Source of the DNA: Augochlora pura
Taxonomy: Eukaryota > Arthropoda > Insecta > Hymenoptera > Halictidae
Length of the DNA: 64,000 bases
Direction: 5' to 3'
Assembly (NCBI RefSeq): GCF_028453695.1
Contig: NC_135773.1
Location: forward strand, 18,042,001 to 18,106,000
A program made the position numbers and the translations under genes. This document shows, piece after piece, positions 48,704-59,952 of this stretch (positions within the stretch are counted from its first letter, which is position 1; each line of letters opens with the position of its first letter). The notes under the pieces are model-generated. The model ran no database searches and had not been told where the DNA came from. It saw nothing but the letters and a program-made list of their open reading frames with translations.

Positions 48704-51539
48704 TATTGGTAGGACGATGTCTGGTAGCTTCTGGGAAAGGAATCCATCTACTACCAAGTAGCAGAGGTATCTGCTCCAATAGTAACTTTATAATCTGGTT
48801 CACATACCATTTTAACATTTTGGTATATATGTATGTGTAACATTTTCTACACATTTTAAGATATAAGTCAACATTTTCGAAAATGTATTCTACGCTACAT
48901 TTATTGCACAGATTTGATTTATTATGTGCTATCGTTGCAAAATTATAGTTATTATATTCGGAACAAAAGTGTTTGCGACTTGTATTTATGACATCGCGAT
49001 GTGATAGTTGGAAACATTCATTGTTCAGTAACTTTGCTAAAAGAAGAATCATCCAGATAGTGACATTACGATGTAGTTTTTTTTTAAGTATTCTTACTTA
49101 AAGTTTTTGTTGGTACGGCTTTTATTACGCGAAATTTTGTTTTTCATAGAGGGAAACTGAAGGATGTTCATTTATTGAATAGTCCAAGGTAAGCCACCTT
49201 CATCACATACACCTGATGCAAGCTTGGGATCTTTGCCTCTTTCAACTATCAAGTATATCAAGTTATATACAACAGCCAACTTCTCGGGCCTCATCCAAAG
49301 AAGGCGGAGGAATCTTTGCGCAAGAAACACATACAAATGCCTGGCTTGAGTAATGGTGCTTGACATGACATAGGTTAGCAGAGAGCAATACCTCGGCAGC
49401 ACTTCCGTCGGTACCGACCTGGGGGACGCGATTATTGCCTCTGCATGTTCCCCAACTACTTCCACCAGCATAAGGTTCCTCTGGCCACGAGATTTCCCTT
49501 CTACCGTCCCGTTCTTCCCTTCTCTTCCTCCTTGTGATCGTAGTATCCCGGCTTCGGCCGAGCTTACCCAACTTAGTCGACGGCGACCCGTGCTACCGCC
49601 ATTGCCAACCAAGTTTATGGCCCAGACCGACGCCCATAAACTGTACAAATGGTAAATCTACCGTAAGATCATCCCAGCCGAAAATGATGTATCGTAGGTT
49701 TCGCGGGACGTACACACGAGAATCGGCAAACCTACCGCTTGACCGGCCCTTCCTTCCCCTCTCCCTGGTCACCACTTTCCACTCATCTTGCCAAGATAGT
49801 ACCTATGTATATGGTAGGAAAGAATTGATATAGGGACGTGAAAGAAACGATGCTGTGGCAGGTTAGTGTGCTGGCCGCCGGTTGCTGCAACTGCGATTAG
49901 TGCTAGCTTAGACCGCCTGTGGAGGGAGATCCGTCAACTTATGAGGAAAGCCGCACAGTGATTTAGAGAGTGTCTTTTCGTGGCCAAAAAAAGATTTTGA
50001 ATATACCGTCATTTTTCAACGCAATACGATCAACTAATAATATTAATATGTATAATATAACGTACATAGGTGTATGTTGCATGTAGGACTAGAACTGGAA
50101 CTAAAGCTATAACTATAACGAGCAGTGGTATAGAATTAAAACTACGACTGTATAACTGTAACATATTAATAATATAAGAAATATATACACGAAATACACA
50201 CAATTATATTAATCATAAGTTTGTTCGCTATAAGGGACGTTTTGCAAGTCGTTTCGAATCTTCGACTAACGACTAAAAATATGTTCCAATCGGTATCTAA
50301 TAGTAATGAAAAGTAATACTAGAAAATGTATATGATCTACCTAGAAATTGTATAAGCTTTCCTATAAAAAAGTCCAATATCATAAAGCGCTTTTTCTAAG
50401 TTCGAATTGTTATAAATTGTTCTCTATTTAAATATAGATTAAAAAACGCTTAAATATGGATTAAAAATGCTACAAGTGCACCAGTTAATATCTACAAAAC
50501 TATCTTTAAAATTTGCTTTTTAATATTCTATAATTGGTGCGTAAAATATTCAATTCTACTTTGAATTTTATAAATTTATCTTTGGAACGCTGTATCTGAT
50601 GTCATGATCGAAATAAAATTCGAAAGATATTGAAATAGCAGATAGCGTTATATATTTTATGAGTATATTATCATTAATATGGTATATTTTGTGTCCGTGC
50701 GTGTATGCGTGCGCGCGCATACATGTGTTTCATATTGTGCAGGTCTCTATCATTCAATGAAGACGTGTTATTTTCACTTACATTAAAATCGGATTTTGTA
50801 AATGTACATTATTTATGATTCTTTATTATTTTATTTATTTTAAATAAAATAGTTTAACATCTTATTCGATAAAGACATGGCAATTAATCGGCCACAGTAA
50901 CCATCCCCATTACTCTAACACAAATACGTCGAACAAACAAATCTTCAATACCTTTGCAAGAAATCTTGCACGTCGACGTCAACCTTAGCATAAGCGGATG
51001 GTTGTGGCTACCGAAGCTTTATAACATTCGAAAAACGACCAGGTCGATCGGCATCGTGCTAGTAAACAATGCGCCAAAATCGCGATTATCGGAATGTGCT
51101 CATTTGCCATGTGTAGGGATAGGACCGTGTAACGAGGCGTACGAATTCGATCCGTCGCGAGCTTAATACGAATCGAATCATCACCGATTCATCGTAGAAC
51201 GCGGAAAATCCTTTTTGCGCGTGTCATTCATTGAGCACATTCCGATTCGAGGATTCCGCGATACGAACGGATGTGTCCTGTGCCGTGCAGAGCCGCGGTC
51301 ACCACTGGAAACCGTTACGTTGAATTCTCCTGCCTTTGTTACGTCGGAGAATCGAAAATGGACGTCGATTGGTCCTTTCTCCTATTCAATTGCTATCCTT
51401 ACGATAAATTAAAATCGTAAACTGAACAATTTTCACGAAAAATTTTGTCGATTAACAGATCGCATAAGAATTCATGACATACTTATTTCTTAACACTAAA
51501 TCTACGAACATGTACACATGACCACTTCTTAAATAAACC

Positions 51540-51555
51540 TTATATATATATATAT
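51540..51555. repeat. (TA)n microsatellite
   Basis: An alternating TA run of 16 bases in AT-rich DNA. Confidence 0.8.
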
Positions 51556-53277
51556 TTCTAATTCATTACAAGTAATACATAGTTTAGCATGGGTAACAAA
51601 ACGTAAAATAACTTCAGAGATTAAAAAGCGATTGATACACCATTCTGATAGATTTAGAGTTAAATCAGTTTTTCAATTGTTTGTCGATATCACTTGGATT
51701 AAAATTAGACGAAACGATTGAAATTATTTTAAGATGACAGTGAATTGGATATTCTAAGTAGTAGGAATGACGGAATATAATTGGGAAGGTTACGTTTTTT
51801 AACATTTTGATATTAGTCCAGAACAAAAATTTTAACAATGTATTTTGTCAACCGATTTTGGTAAGCGTTTTATTATCTAATAAAATTGTCTCTCTAACAT
51901 CTCAAACAATTTAGATCGCTTGGCCAAATTATAAAGAAATTATTCATTTATGTTATGTTATTAATTAATATATAGTTTTTTTTTTATAAACATTGCAACG
52001 AATAAATAGTTTATTTTAAGTATTGCAATGATATCATTATTTCTTTGTTACAAGCAGATAAAGAAATCAATAAGTAATAAGTAGAGTGCGAATTTTTATG
52101 CAATAAAAATTTTTTTCATCGATTATAATGTATAAAATCTAAAGCTTAACTTGAGAACAGGAAAGCTACGATGATGGAACCGTGGAAATGTGAAGGGAAC
52201 CATTCATCAGTGGTTCAGCAGAAAAGGCGAGTGGAGGAAGGAGCCACCGAGCTGTCAATTTGTCACCTCCTCATTTACGCTATTATATTGAACAAAATAA
52301 TTCGTGAAATTTTTGCAAAATGTCAAAGATCTATAGCGTTTGCTTCGTGGGAACAATTATTGTGCAACCACTAAAGTGATGAAACATATTTATTTATTGA
52401 TTTTGAAGTTCACTGTATTATTCTATATGTTTACATTTAAAAATATTCAATAAATGATCACTGCTTTTCCTGTGTAATTCTATTTACAGTTATTTAAGGA
52501 ACAATGTAAGGCAATATGATGTATGTACGGTTCTTATTTTCATATTACTTCTAATGTTACAATAATGAAAATAATATCGGTACCATGGCGTATCGGAAAA
52601 AATAACCTCAAGAAAAAATGTTCTTCATCTGAACAGTAGCTATTGCATGAAAAAATTCGTTTTTTAAATCTACTTATATATCGTCCGTCACAATGTAAAT
52701 GTTTTACATTCTTAGGTGACTCTCCTATTTATACCGACAGTTCATTAGAATATTCCATGTTTTAAAGAAATTGTGAAAGATCATGTGGAAAAATTGATGT
52801 TCATAATACCCGCTCTAACCTTCCTAACATTTTGCAGATTTATTTTTCTAACCCTTATTAAATCAATCCTTCTCAGATTCTCCTAATATTTCTCGCAGCT
52901 CCTTCTTATCCTATTTGTCCCCTTTTCCCATCATTCTCACCTATTTCTCTCTTGCACGTCAAATTTAATAGTATCGCAGTCCGTGCCATGTTTCACCCTC
53001 TCTTCCACCCAATCATCCTTTTTCAGTGTCCCAAATCTCTTTTGCATCAATGTTCGCAAATTACTCCCTCATCCTTTCCTTTTAACTCACTTTCGTCTTT
53101 CCCTTGTCCTCCTCTTTGACAGTTCCTGTTCCAAATCTTTTTTTTCCTGTCGCTTCTGTCTCTCCTCTTTCACTCGCATGTTCTCCCAATTTCTCTTGGT
53201 TTCTCCTCTCGCGTTCCATTTGTCAGTTTCCTCTCTCTGTTTTACCCTATATCTTTCGTCCCATTCCGGCTACTGTT

Positions 53278-53343
53278 CTCTCTCTCTCTCTCTCTCTATC
53301 TATCTAGCTATCTATCTCTCCCTCTCCCTCTCTTTCTCTCTCA
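53278..53343 (+). repeat. (CT)n(ATCT)n microsatellite
   Basis: A CT run of about 10 units is followed by TATC units and CCCTCT units. It is the end of a longer pyrimidine-rich plus strand that begins near 52820. Confidence 0.85.
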
Positions 53344-54913
53344 ATGTGGTTCAGAAGCCAAATGGAAATTAAATGCGCAGTCGACCGTTATGCCGATTGA
53401 TTTGTATTCTTCGATCTACCGCCACGGCGAGGAAATGTGCTAAACTGTGGGATTTATGTTCTCTCCTAATTGTGTCGGTCCCCACCCTCTCCTCGTAACC
53501 GAACTACCCCTCGTCGCGCTGCTTCATCGCCTTCCAGCCTCTGTGTGTGCCTTCTGTCCTTCCGCCTGTAGCCTTTACCAGATTGCTCTCGTATTTCATC
53601 GGAATCTCGATAGAAGGGAATTGTCAGGCAAATGGACACTAAGCCACGAAAAATCGCGCCGTTTGACATCGCTCGGTGAAAGGTTAAAGGTTCGCACTAA
53701 TTACTGAACGATCGTCGAAGTCTTTTATCGCGGAATAATCAGAAATTGCGAGATCGGTCCTTTTTTCGGAGGATTACTCCGGTCTTCGAAAAAATCGACC
53801 TTGATGTCATGTTTCAATAAGTTTCATTTTTTAATTGTCCTGAAAAATAAGTTGAATAAAATTATAAACGATCTTAAGTATGCACAATCGTCAATGTTAT
53901 GTAAAGATTATTTTTCCAAGTTTTAATACAGTAAAATTTAGATTACTCTAAATGTATATGTCTATATGACATCTTTATTGCTTTGTGCAAATAAATCGTT
54001 AAACCTGATAATCGAGTTTCCTCCGTATACACATATGGATAGAGCTAGTAGTGAATTAACACTTTTTTTATCTTATTTTCTGATATAACTGATATGATTA
54101 ATTTATTAAATTGCAACAAAAGTTGTTTTGTAACGTGCGCGCTTCTTAACTAGTTTGAATATTAAACGAATTGTTTAAATAGCCTAATAGTTATCTGATA
54201 TATTTGATGCTTTGATGATAAGTCTTCAATAAATCTTTCGTTTTTCTAAATTTCTAACATAACAGTTTGATAAAAACTTAAAAATAAAAACCCATATGTC
54301 GAAGCATTGGCTATTTCATAAATCATAAGATATTTTTCTTATTTTTCGGTGTTTGGTAAAAATTAGCAAAATTACTGAAATTTTTTCAGTCGGTAAAACA
54401 TTTCTATATAAAAAACCTCATTCGAAGAAATGCAGACCATAGAATTTTAAGAAGTATATGGCGTATACTTAAAGCAATAGTAAATATGTGAATGATTAAT
54501 AAATTTATTTATTTGTTTAAATTAAACTTTTGAAGTTTTTGTTTCTAAAGCAGTAATTAGCAAATAAAATGAATTAATCCAGAATTTTATATATTTTTGA
54601 AACATTTTAGTAATGAAACAACTACAAATTCGTGTATTAAAATTTTGTTTACGTAAGATACACTCCAACTATCATTGATTTTACTGCTTTTGTGAAGATA
54701 TTGAAGCATGCTCTCGATAGTTGAGGGTTATTTTTGTCAGTAAGCTAGGAAAAAATTATGTCGAGAAAAACACGTGGAAAGTTTTATCTAATAACTCTTA
54801 CAAACTTCTACACCAAATTTTAAGGATATAGTTCCTATATGTATTAATTGAAACGAACAAATTAATTTTCTAAAGTTGATAAACAACATTTTTCCCATAA
54901 GGTTGGCTCTATT

Positions 54914-54936
54914 CTAATTAATTAATTAATTAATTT
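54914..54936. repeat. (AATT)n tetranucleotide repeat
   Basis: TAAT/AATT units repeated about five times in AT-rich noncoding DNA. Confidence 0.8.
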
Positions 54937-56743
54937 CGAAATAAGTATTTAACGAATAACGAACATTATTTTTACACAAGAAGGATATTTTTAGCGAGAA
55001 TACGGCATACTGAAGAAGTTGTTCACCCGAGATGCATTGGGGTCGGACGAGTCAAACTCCGTGAAACTAACTTCTTAAGGGGATAGTTGTTATCAGGCTT
55101 GCTATAAATAAAGATCGACGAATTAATTTTCCTTGCGACGATTAAATTGCAAGATCAAATTCGCATTGGTCAGCCACGACGAAATTGTTCGTAGGGATAC
55201 GCGTAGGCGGGCAGGTGACAGCGCATGGTGAGATTCAAGATTGAAACCTCGATCGACGCTAGCGAGCGTTTAATTATTAGATTAACAGATTAATTCGATT
55301 ATCGTATGCTCGATGATTTTCTCCCCTGTCATACAATAATCGTTCATGTAATGTAATAACGGGGAAAAAATCAGGGAGAAACACGTAAATCAACCCCCAA
55401 AGAAAGATTATACACTCTCTCCGGTATTAATAACAGAGTACATATGACAACGCGTTAGCGTGGTCGTAAGTTGAATGAAAATGATTACCATAGATTTCTC
55501 GAACCCTTGTGTCATACATCCTCTTCCCTATATGTGGGACAATCTGCGATATATTTCCGTTCGCTCTACTTATTAAGCTTTAACGAATTTCTGTAATCGG
55601 ATTTACGTAAGTTACATTTAAAGGTGTGGATACATAACAATTTGACAGTAGTCGTGATATATAAAGAATTAAAAATAAAAGATAATTGGTCCCAAGATTT
55701 AGTAGATATAAATAAATGAAACGATTTCTTTGATGTATTTGTTTTAAGTGATCGAAACGTATTTATTCTACAAAAACTTATAACATGTTACTATTTTACG
55801 AAGCAGTAGTTACCGTTCTACATTGTAATGCAATCTGACGAGATATTCTGAAACTGTTTCCTAAAAGATTGGACTATATGAATCGACTATGCCTATGGTA
55901 ACGTAGGGTGTTACTGTTGACTGCTCTTCCGCAATAACTCAAATTGCAGTATGGTTGTAACATCGATGAGGTATACTTCATCTGTGATAATACATGGGGT
56001 GTTAGAGGTACATTAGATTTCGTCTATGATAAAAATCTGTGTTCATAGTAGAAATTAAATATATAGAATAATCGCTTCTTGCTAACATGCCTATATCATA
56101 GACCTACGAATTTGAGATCCATATCTCGACCAATGATGCCTCAAATGAATGGAGAGAGTACAAAGTGTGTACAGTGTTTTCAGGTCCAGTGCGATTTCAG
56201 GACTTTTTATGATAGAATGGATATCGAAGAATTACGAATTGGTGCAATGACAGAGTGAGAGATTATACTTCGTTCAACGAGAACTAACACAAAATATAAA
56301 CAACTGCAGGTGAGTGACACGTGATCGGGCCAAGACTGTATCACAATTTTCAAGCCCTTCTATGTAAGGCTATTCTTTATACAGTGTTGCTATTCTCTGA
56401 AAGTTGTCCTTGAGCATCTTCTAACATAACAAATCTAATAACACTCATCATAAAAAAACTTACTCATCATAACAAAAAATCATAATAATTTCTCACGTTG
56501 TCTTCTACATTCTCAACGCAAAAGAATGCGATATATGAATACCGCCAAAGGGTAACGAAGCAATACTTTAAACTTACCTATATCCTGTAATAACGACGGA
56601 GCTTCGTCAGAGATTCAACCATCGCGCTTCCAATCACGTTACCTTTGATATTTAGTTAGCGTCGAGTTGCAACATTTGAATTAATTACTTTAAAAAACAA
56701 ATAATTGATCACTGGCTGCCGAGTAATGTTCGATCTAACGGGA

Positions 56744-57131
56744 GCGATGGCGCTGTTTCTGTGGGCGATAGTGGCGCTCCTGGTGACGAGAAATAGAAGC
56801 TCCCGTTGCCTAAAAACCGAATAACATCTGGTTGGTTTTATATTACTTATATGAAGCAATATTAATATAAGTTTCTATCAGTGGTCATTCAAGTGATTAT
56901 CAGTGGTCGTACTTATGGTCATGTCTGTTCATTTTTCTAAATTTGTTCTCCCCCACATCTGTACTTCTTGTTGCTACTTTTTTTCTTCTGCTACCTTCCT
57001 TTGCTGTTGCTGCAGCTTCCCGAGCTAACGTCACATCAAAATCTGAGTCGCCCGCTCTTCTTTTATAAGTAGTATTCTCAATATTACTAACTTTACGAAT
57101 ATAATTTCACGACGCGTGCCTTAGATGGCGC
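56744..57131. promoter_or_regulatory. Cluster of CTCF-like motifs upstream of GPKOW
   Basis: GCGATGGCGCT (56744), ATAGTGGCGCTCC (56768) and AGATGGCGC (57123) resemble the insect CTCF core AGRKGGCGC; the last is an exact match. They lie between the gene-poor left part and the two genes. Binding is inferred only. Confidence 0.35.
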
Positions 57132-57479
57132 GCCAATCTATCGAATACGCAGAAAGTGACCCTGCTCAGAGAGCACGAAAAGTGTCAAGTATAGGATCCA
57201 TATAATCTAATTACTTTAAAAATATAATCTCTTGTCTACAAAATGTTTCTGTAATTATGTTTTTATATTTATTGAAACTATTCAACTATAAAAGTCTGTT
57301 TTTCCTAATGAAAACAATTTAAAAGAACAAATATTTCTAATTAAAATTCCATTGTGAATCACCTTAAGATTCGTAGCCAATCAATTTTCGAATCCAACAA
57401 AAATATCATCCATTTGCATCCATGAAAATGTAAAATGATGATTGTCATACATTTCGATAAAGTACGTCAACTTAGTATT

Positions 57480-57673
57480 GAAAAGTTCGTGGTCTTTCAG
57501 CTGTGTGTTTTCGTAAACGTTTAGAGACGTATGTAGCGGTTAAAAAATATTGCAGTAATTTATTAATTGATTGAATGGAACGTAGTGCTGAATTATTGTA
57601 AATAACTCAAGCTATTATCAGTTAATGCTGTGAACGTTATTGATCTATAAATCCGTGTCGTCGAGACGGTATA
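57480..57673 (+). promoter_or_regulatory. Presumed promoter and 5' UTR of GPKOW
   Basis: AT-rich sequence directly before the GPKOW start codon. There is no clear TATA box at a useful distance, as expected for a housekeeping gene. The transcription start cannot be placed from sequence. The area is assigned only by its position. Confidence 0.3.
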
Positions 57674-59581
57674 ATGGCAGAAGAAGGGAAGAAGATCTCT
57701 TTCGGGTTCGCGAAATCAATTAAAAAGCCCGTTTTAAAAACAAATGTTCCTCAAGAAACAAAGAAAGTCGATTACATAGAATGTTTAGACGAAAAAGCTA
57801 TTAAAGTAATAGGGTAAGCCATACTTTTTTTTTATTTCTGACACTAACATAACCTCTGAAACTAACCTAAAATTAGATTCTCTACTGAGAAATTATACAA
57901 AGAATTTTTCATTATAGTGAAGAAGAGAAAAAAGATGAACCTTTGGTCATACCATTATTGGGTTCGAAAACCTGGCATGATAGAATTCTTAATAAAATCG
58001 ATGCAGATATTTTCGAGCCCAAAGTAACAAAGGAAGAAGTAGTCAAAATCAAAGAGGAAGACGTGTCGGAGCTGACTAATGGCAATGCAATGCCAAAAGA
58101 TATTGTAAAGATAAAAGAGGAACCCTTAGATGAGGACGAAAAGAAAGTCTCTACATTGGAGGAACAAGCTGCTAAAGAGATCATTGCAGATCTAAAATCT
58201 AATGAGAAAGAAGAGACTCAGACTCAGGCACTGACTTTGCCGATAGTGGATGAGCAGTCTCTCAGAGGCCAACAACAGGTATTATTGCATAACTATGCTC
58301 CTTTTGTTATTTGTACTTTATTAAGATATTAATTGATAAATATTACTTCTGTTAGTCAACATTAGAGGACTATGAAAAAATTCCTGTGGATGCTTTCGGA
58401 CTGGCAATGTTAAGGGGAATGGGATGGCAGCCTGGTAAAGGAATCGGTAAAAATGAAAAGTACGAGTCTTAATTTAAATGGACACTGTATGTTTTGTACA
58501 TACTGTGTTCAAAACTGTGTCAGGATGCAGAAGTTTATATTTTTGAATGGAATATTCTCGTTACAGATTGGTTTCTGCTGCGATACCAGAATTGCGACCC
58601 AAAGGTATGGGATTGGGTGCCGATAAGGTAGCATTGCAGAAGAAAAGTGTAGACACTAAGAAACAGGAAGAAGAACTGAAAATTGAAAAGGGCACATTCG
58701 TAAAAATTATTGCCGGCAAGCAAAGCAATAATTACGGTCAGATAGAAGGATTTGACGATGATGCTGGAAGGCTTATAATAAAACTGGCTCTTGGGGGAAA
58801 TATCATATCCGTGAACGAGTTTATGGTGCAACCAGTAACCAAATCGGAGTATTCGAAGAATGCGAAAGTTTTAAGTTAGTATCAATATTTGGGATCCATT
58901 AAGGGACTTTTAAGATGTAACAAAATTTTTTAAATTGACGAATTAACGTTGTATAAACTTAGAAAATGTTATACATTTCATACAAATGCGTTGAAAACCT
59001 ATTTTAAAATATTACTTTTAAAAATCCCTTCTCATTGCTTTAGAACTGGTATAAATATAAGAGATTTTAGCCTTTAGTATTTTATGGTGTTAATTTCAGA
59101 TGCAAAGAAGTATGAAGAGTATAAAGACAAGGAATTCACGGAGCAGAAGCATAAAGTAGCAAAAAAAAAGCGATTAAGTTCTTCTGAGCATTCTGGTAGT
59201 AGCGATGACGATGAGGATAAAAATTATGCCGAAGAAAAAAGAAAGAAAAGGCAAAACAAAGAAAAAAGTAGTAAATCAGATGATAAAAAATCGAAGAGCC
59301 GAAAAAGGCATTCGGAAAATGATAGTGACGACACAGATTATGGTAAAAAACGAAGAAAAAGGAGTAGATCGGATAGCAGTGAGTCCCACAAATCAAAGAA
59401 ATCGAAAAGATCAAAAAAGCACAAGAAACAAGACAGTTCACCGGAAAGATCCAGTAAGAAACACAAAAAGAAAGATAAAGAAAGGGAGAAAACTAGAGAC
59501 CGGAAGTCACGAGACTATACAGACAAACGGAAACACAAAAAGAAGGGCAGATCAAGGTCGCGATCGCCTACTAAACGATAA
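57674..59581 (+). CDS. GPKOW: GPKOW orthologue: G-patch and KOW-motif protein, 5 coding exons
   Basis: Exons 57674-57813, 57918-58278, 58356-58459, 58567-58874 and 59100-59581 join in frame at GT-AG introns of 104, 77, 107 and 225 bp, giving 464 residues. The start is the first ATG, and MAEEGKKISFGF matches the ISFGF box at the N-terminus of GPKOW proteins. Exon 2 carries EPLVIPLLG and an acidic KIKEE-repeat stretch. The G-patch (about residues 178-222) has AFGLAMLRGMGWQPGKGIG and then ELRPKGMGLGAD. A KOW motif lies near 241-268 (KGTFVKIIAGKQSNNYGQIEG). Residues 305-464 are a K/S/R/D-rich tail ending in an RSRSRS run, a likely nuclear-localising, phosphorylatable region. Family knowledge: GPKOW (yeast Spp2, plant and worm MOS2) is a nuclear spliceosomal protein whose G-patch binds the DEAH helicase DHX16/Prp2. 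Oddity: no second KOW motif is found, although human GPKOW has one. A poly(A) signal AATAAA follows at 59651. The identity is secure; the exon ends are read by eye. Confidence 0.93.
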
Positions 59582-59650
59582 TATTTTGCTTGGTCTCTCG
59601 TTGTTTCATTTTTGTGACGAACTGTACAATTTTGTTTATACACATTTTGT

Positions 59651-59656
59651 AATAAA
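59651..59656 (+). terminator. Poly(A) signal AATAAA of GPKOW
   Basis: AATAAA lies 70 bases after the GPKOW stop codon, followed by a T-rich stretch. A transcript ending about 20 bases on would leave roughly 280 bp before the NIT2 start codon. Confidence 0.6.
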
Positions 59657-59952
59657 ACTTATTTTTACAAATTCGGCTGTCAAGTTTCTTATCTGTTTAA
59701 TGTTAAACTGCGTTTTAAACAAATGCAAATGTGCAAAGCACAAGACAATACTTTCATAAAACCTGTATTCTACTGTTGGCGTTTCAAAGTTAATAAACGA
59801 TACACATTTTTGTATAAACCCTATTTCAATGACACCGATACAAATATTTGAATATGTGGCAACGGTTTACGTAACAGCTGATAAAGTAAACGTACATAAC
59901 CTAAGGGAATATCATGTTATATGCAAACATCGTTAAACAAGGAGTCCGAACA
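59657..59952 (+). promoter_or_regulatory. Short intergenic spacer: GPKOW 3' end and NIT2 promoter/5' UTR
   Basis: About 300 bp separate the GPKOW poly(A) signal from the NIT2 start codon, so the NIT2 promoter must lie here unless it overlaps GPKOW. No TATA box is obvious. The sequence before the start is AT-rich and without an upstream ORF of note. Confidence 0.4.

Larger units (their letters stand above)
44351..56743. other. No gene supported; AT-rich with GC-rich patches and a long pyrimidine-rich strand
   Basis: GC-rich patches at 45310-45830, 49380-49960 and 50960-51400. Positions 52820-53345 are strongly C/T-biased on the plus strand. A 158-codon minus-strand frame (49172-49648) is the longest in a GC-rich patch here but shows no domain I recognise. 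Confidence 0.45.

Noticed and set aside
49172..49648. 158-codon minus-strand frame
   Set aside because: Looks somewhat protein-like near its end (RHLYVFLAQRFLRLLW) but matches nothing I know and overlaps equally long frames. Not called without a homologue.
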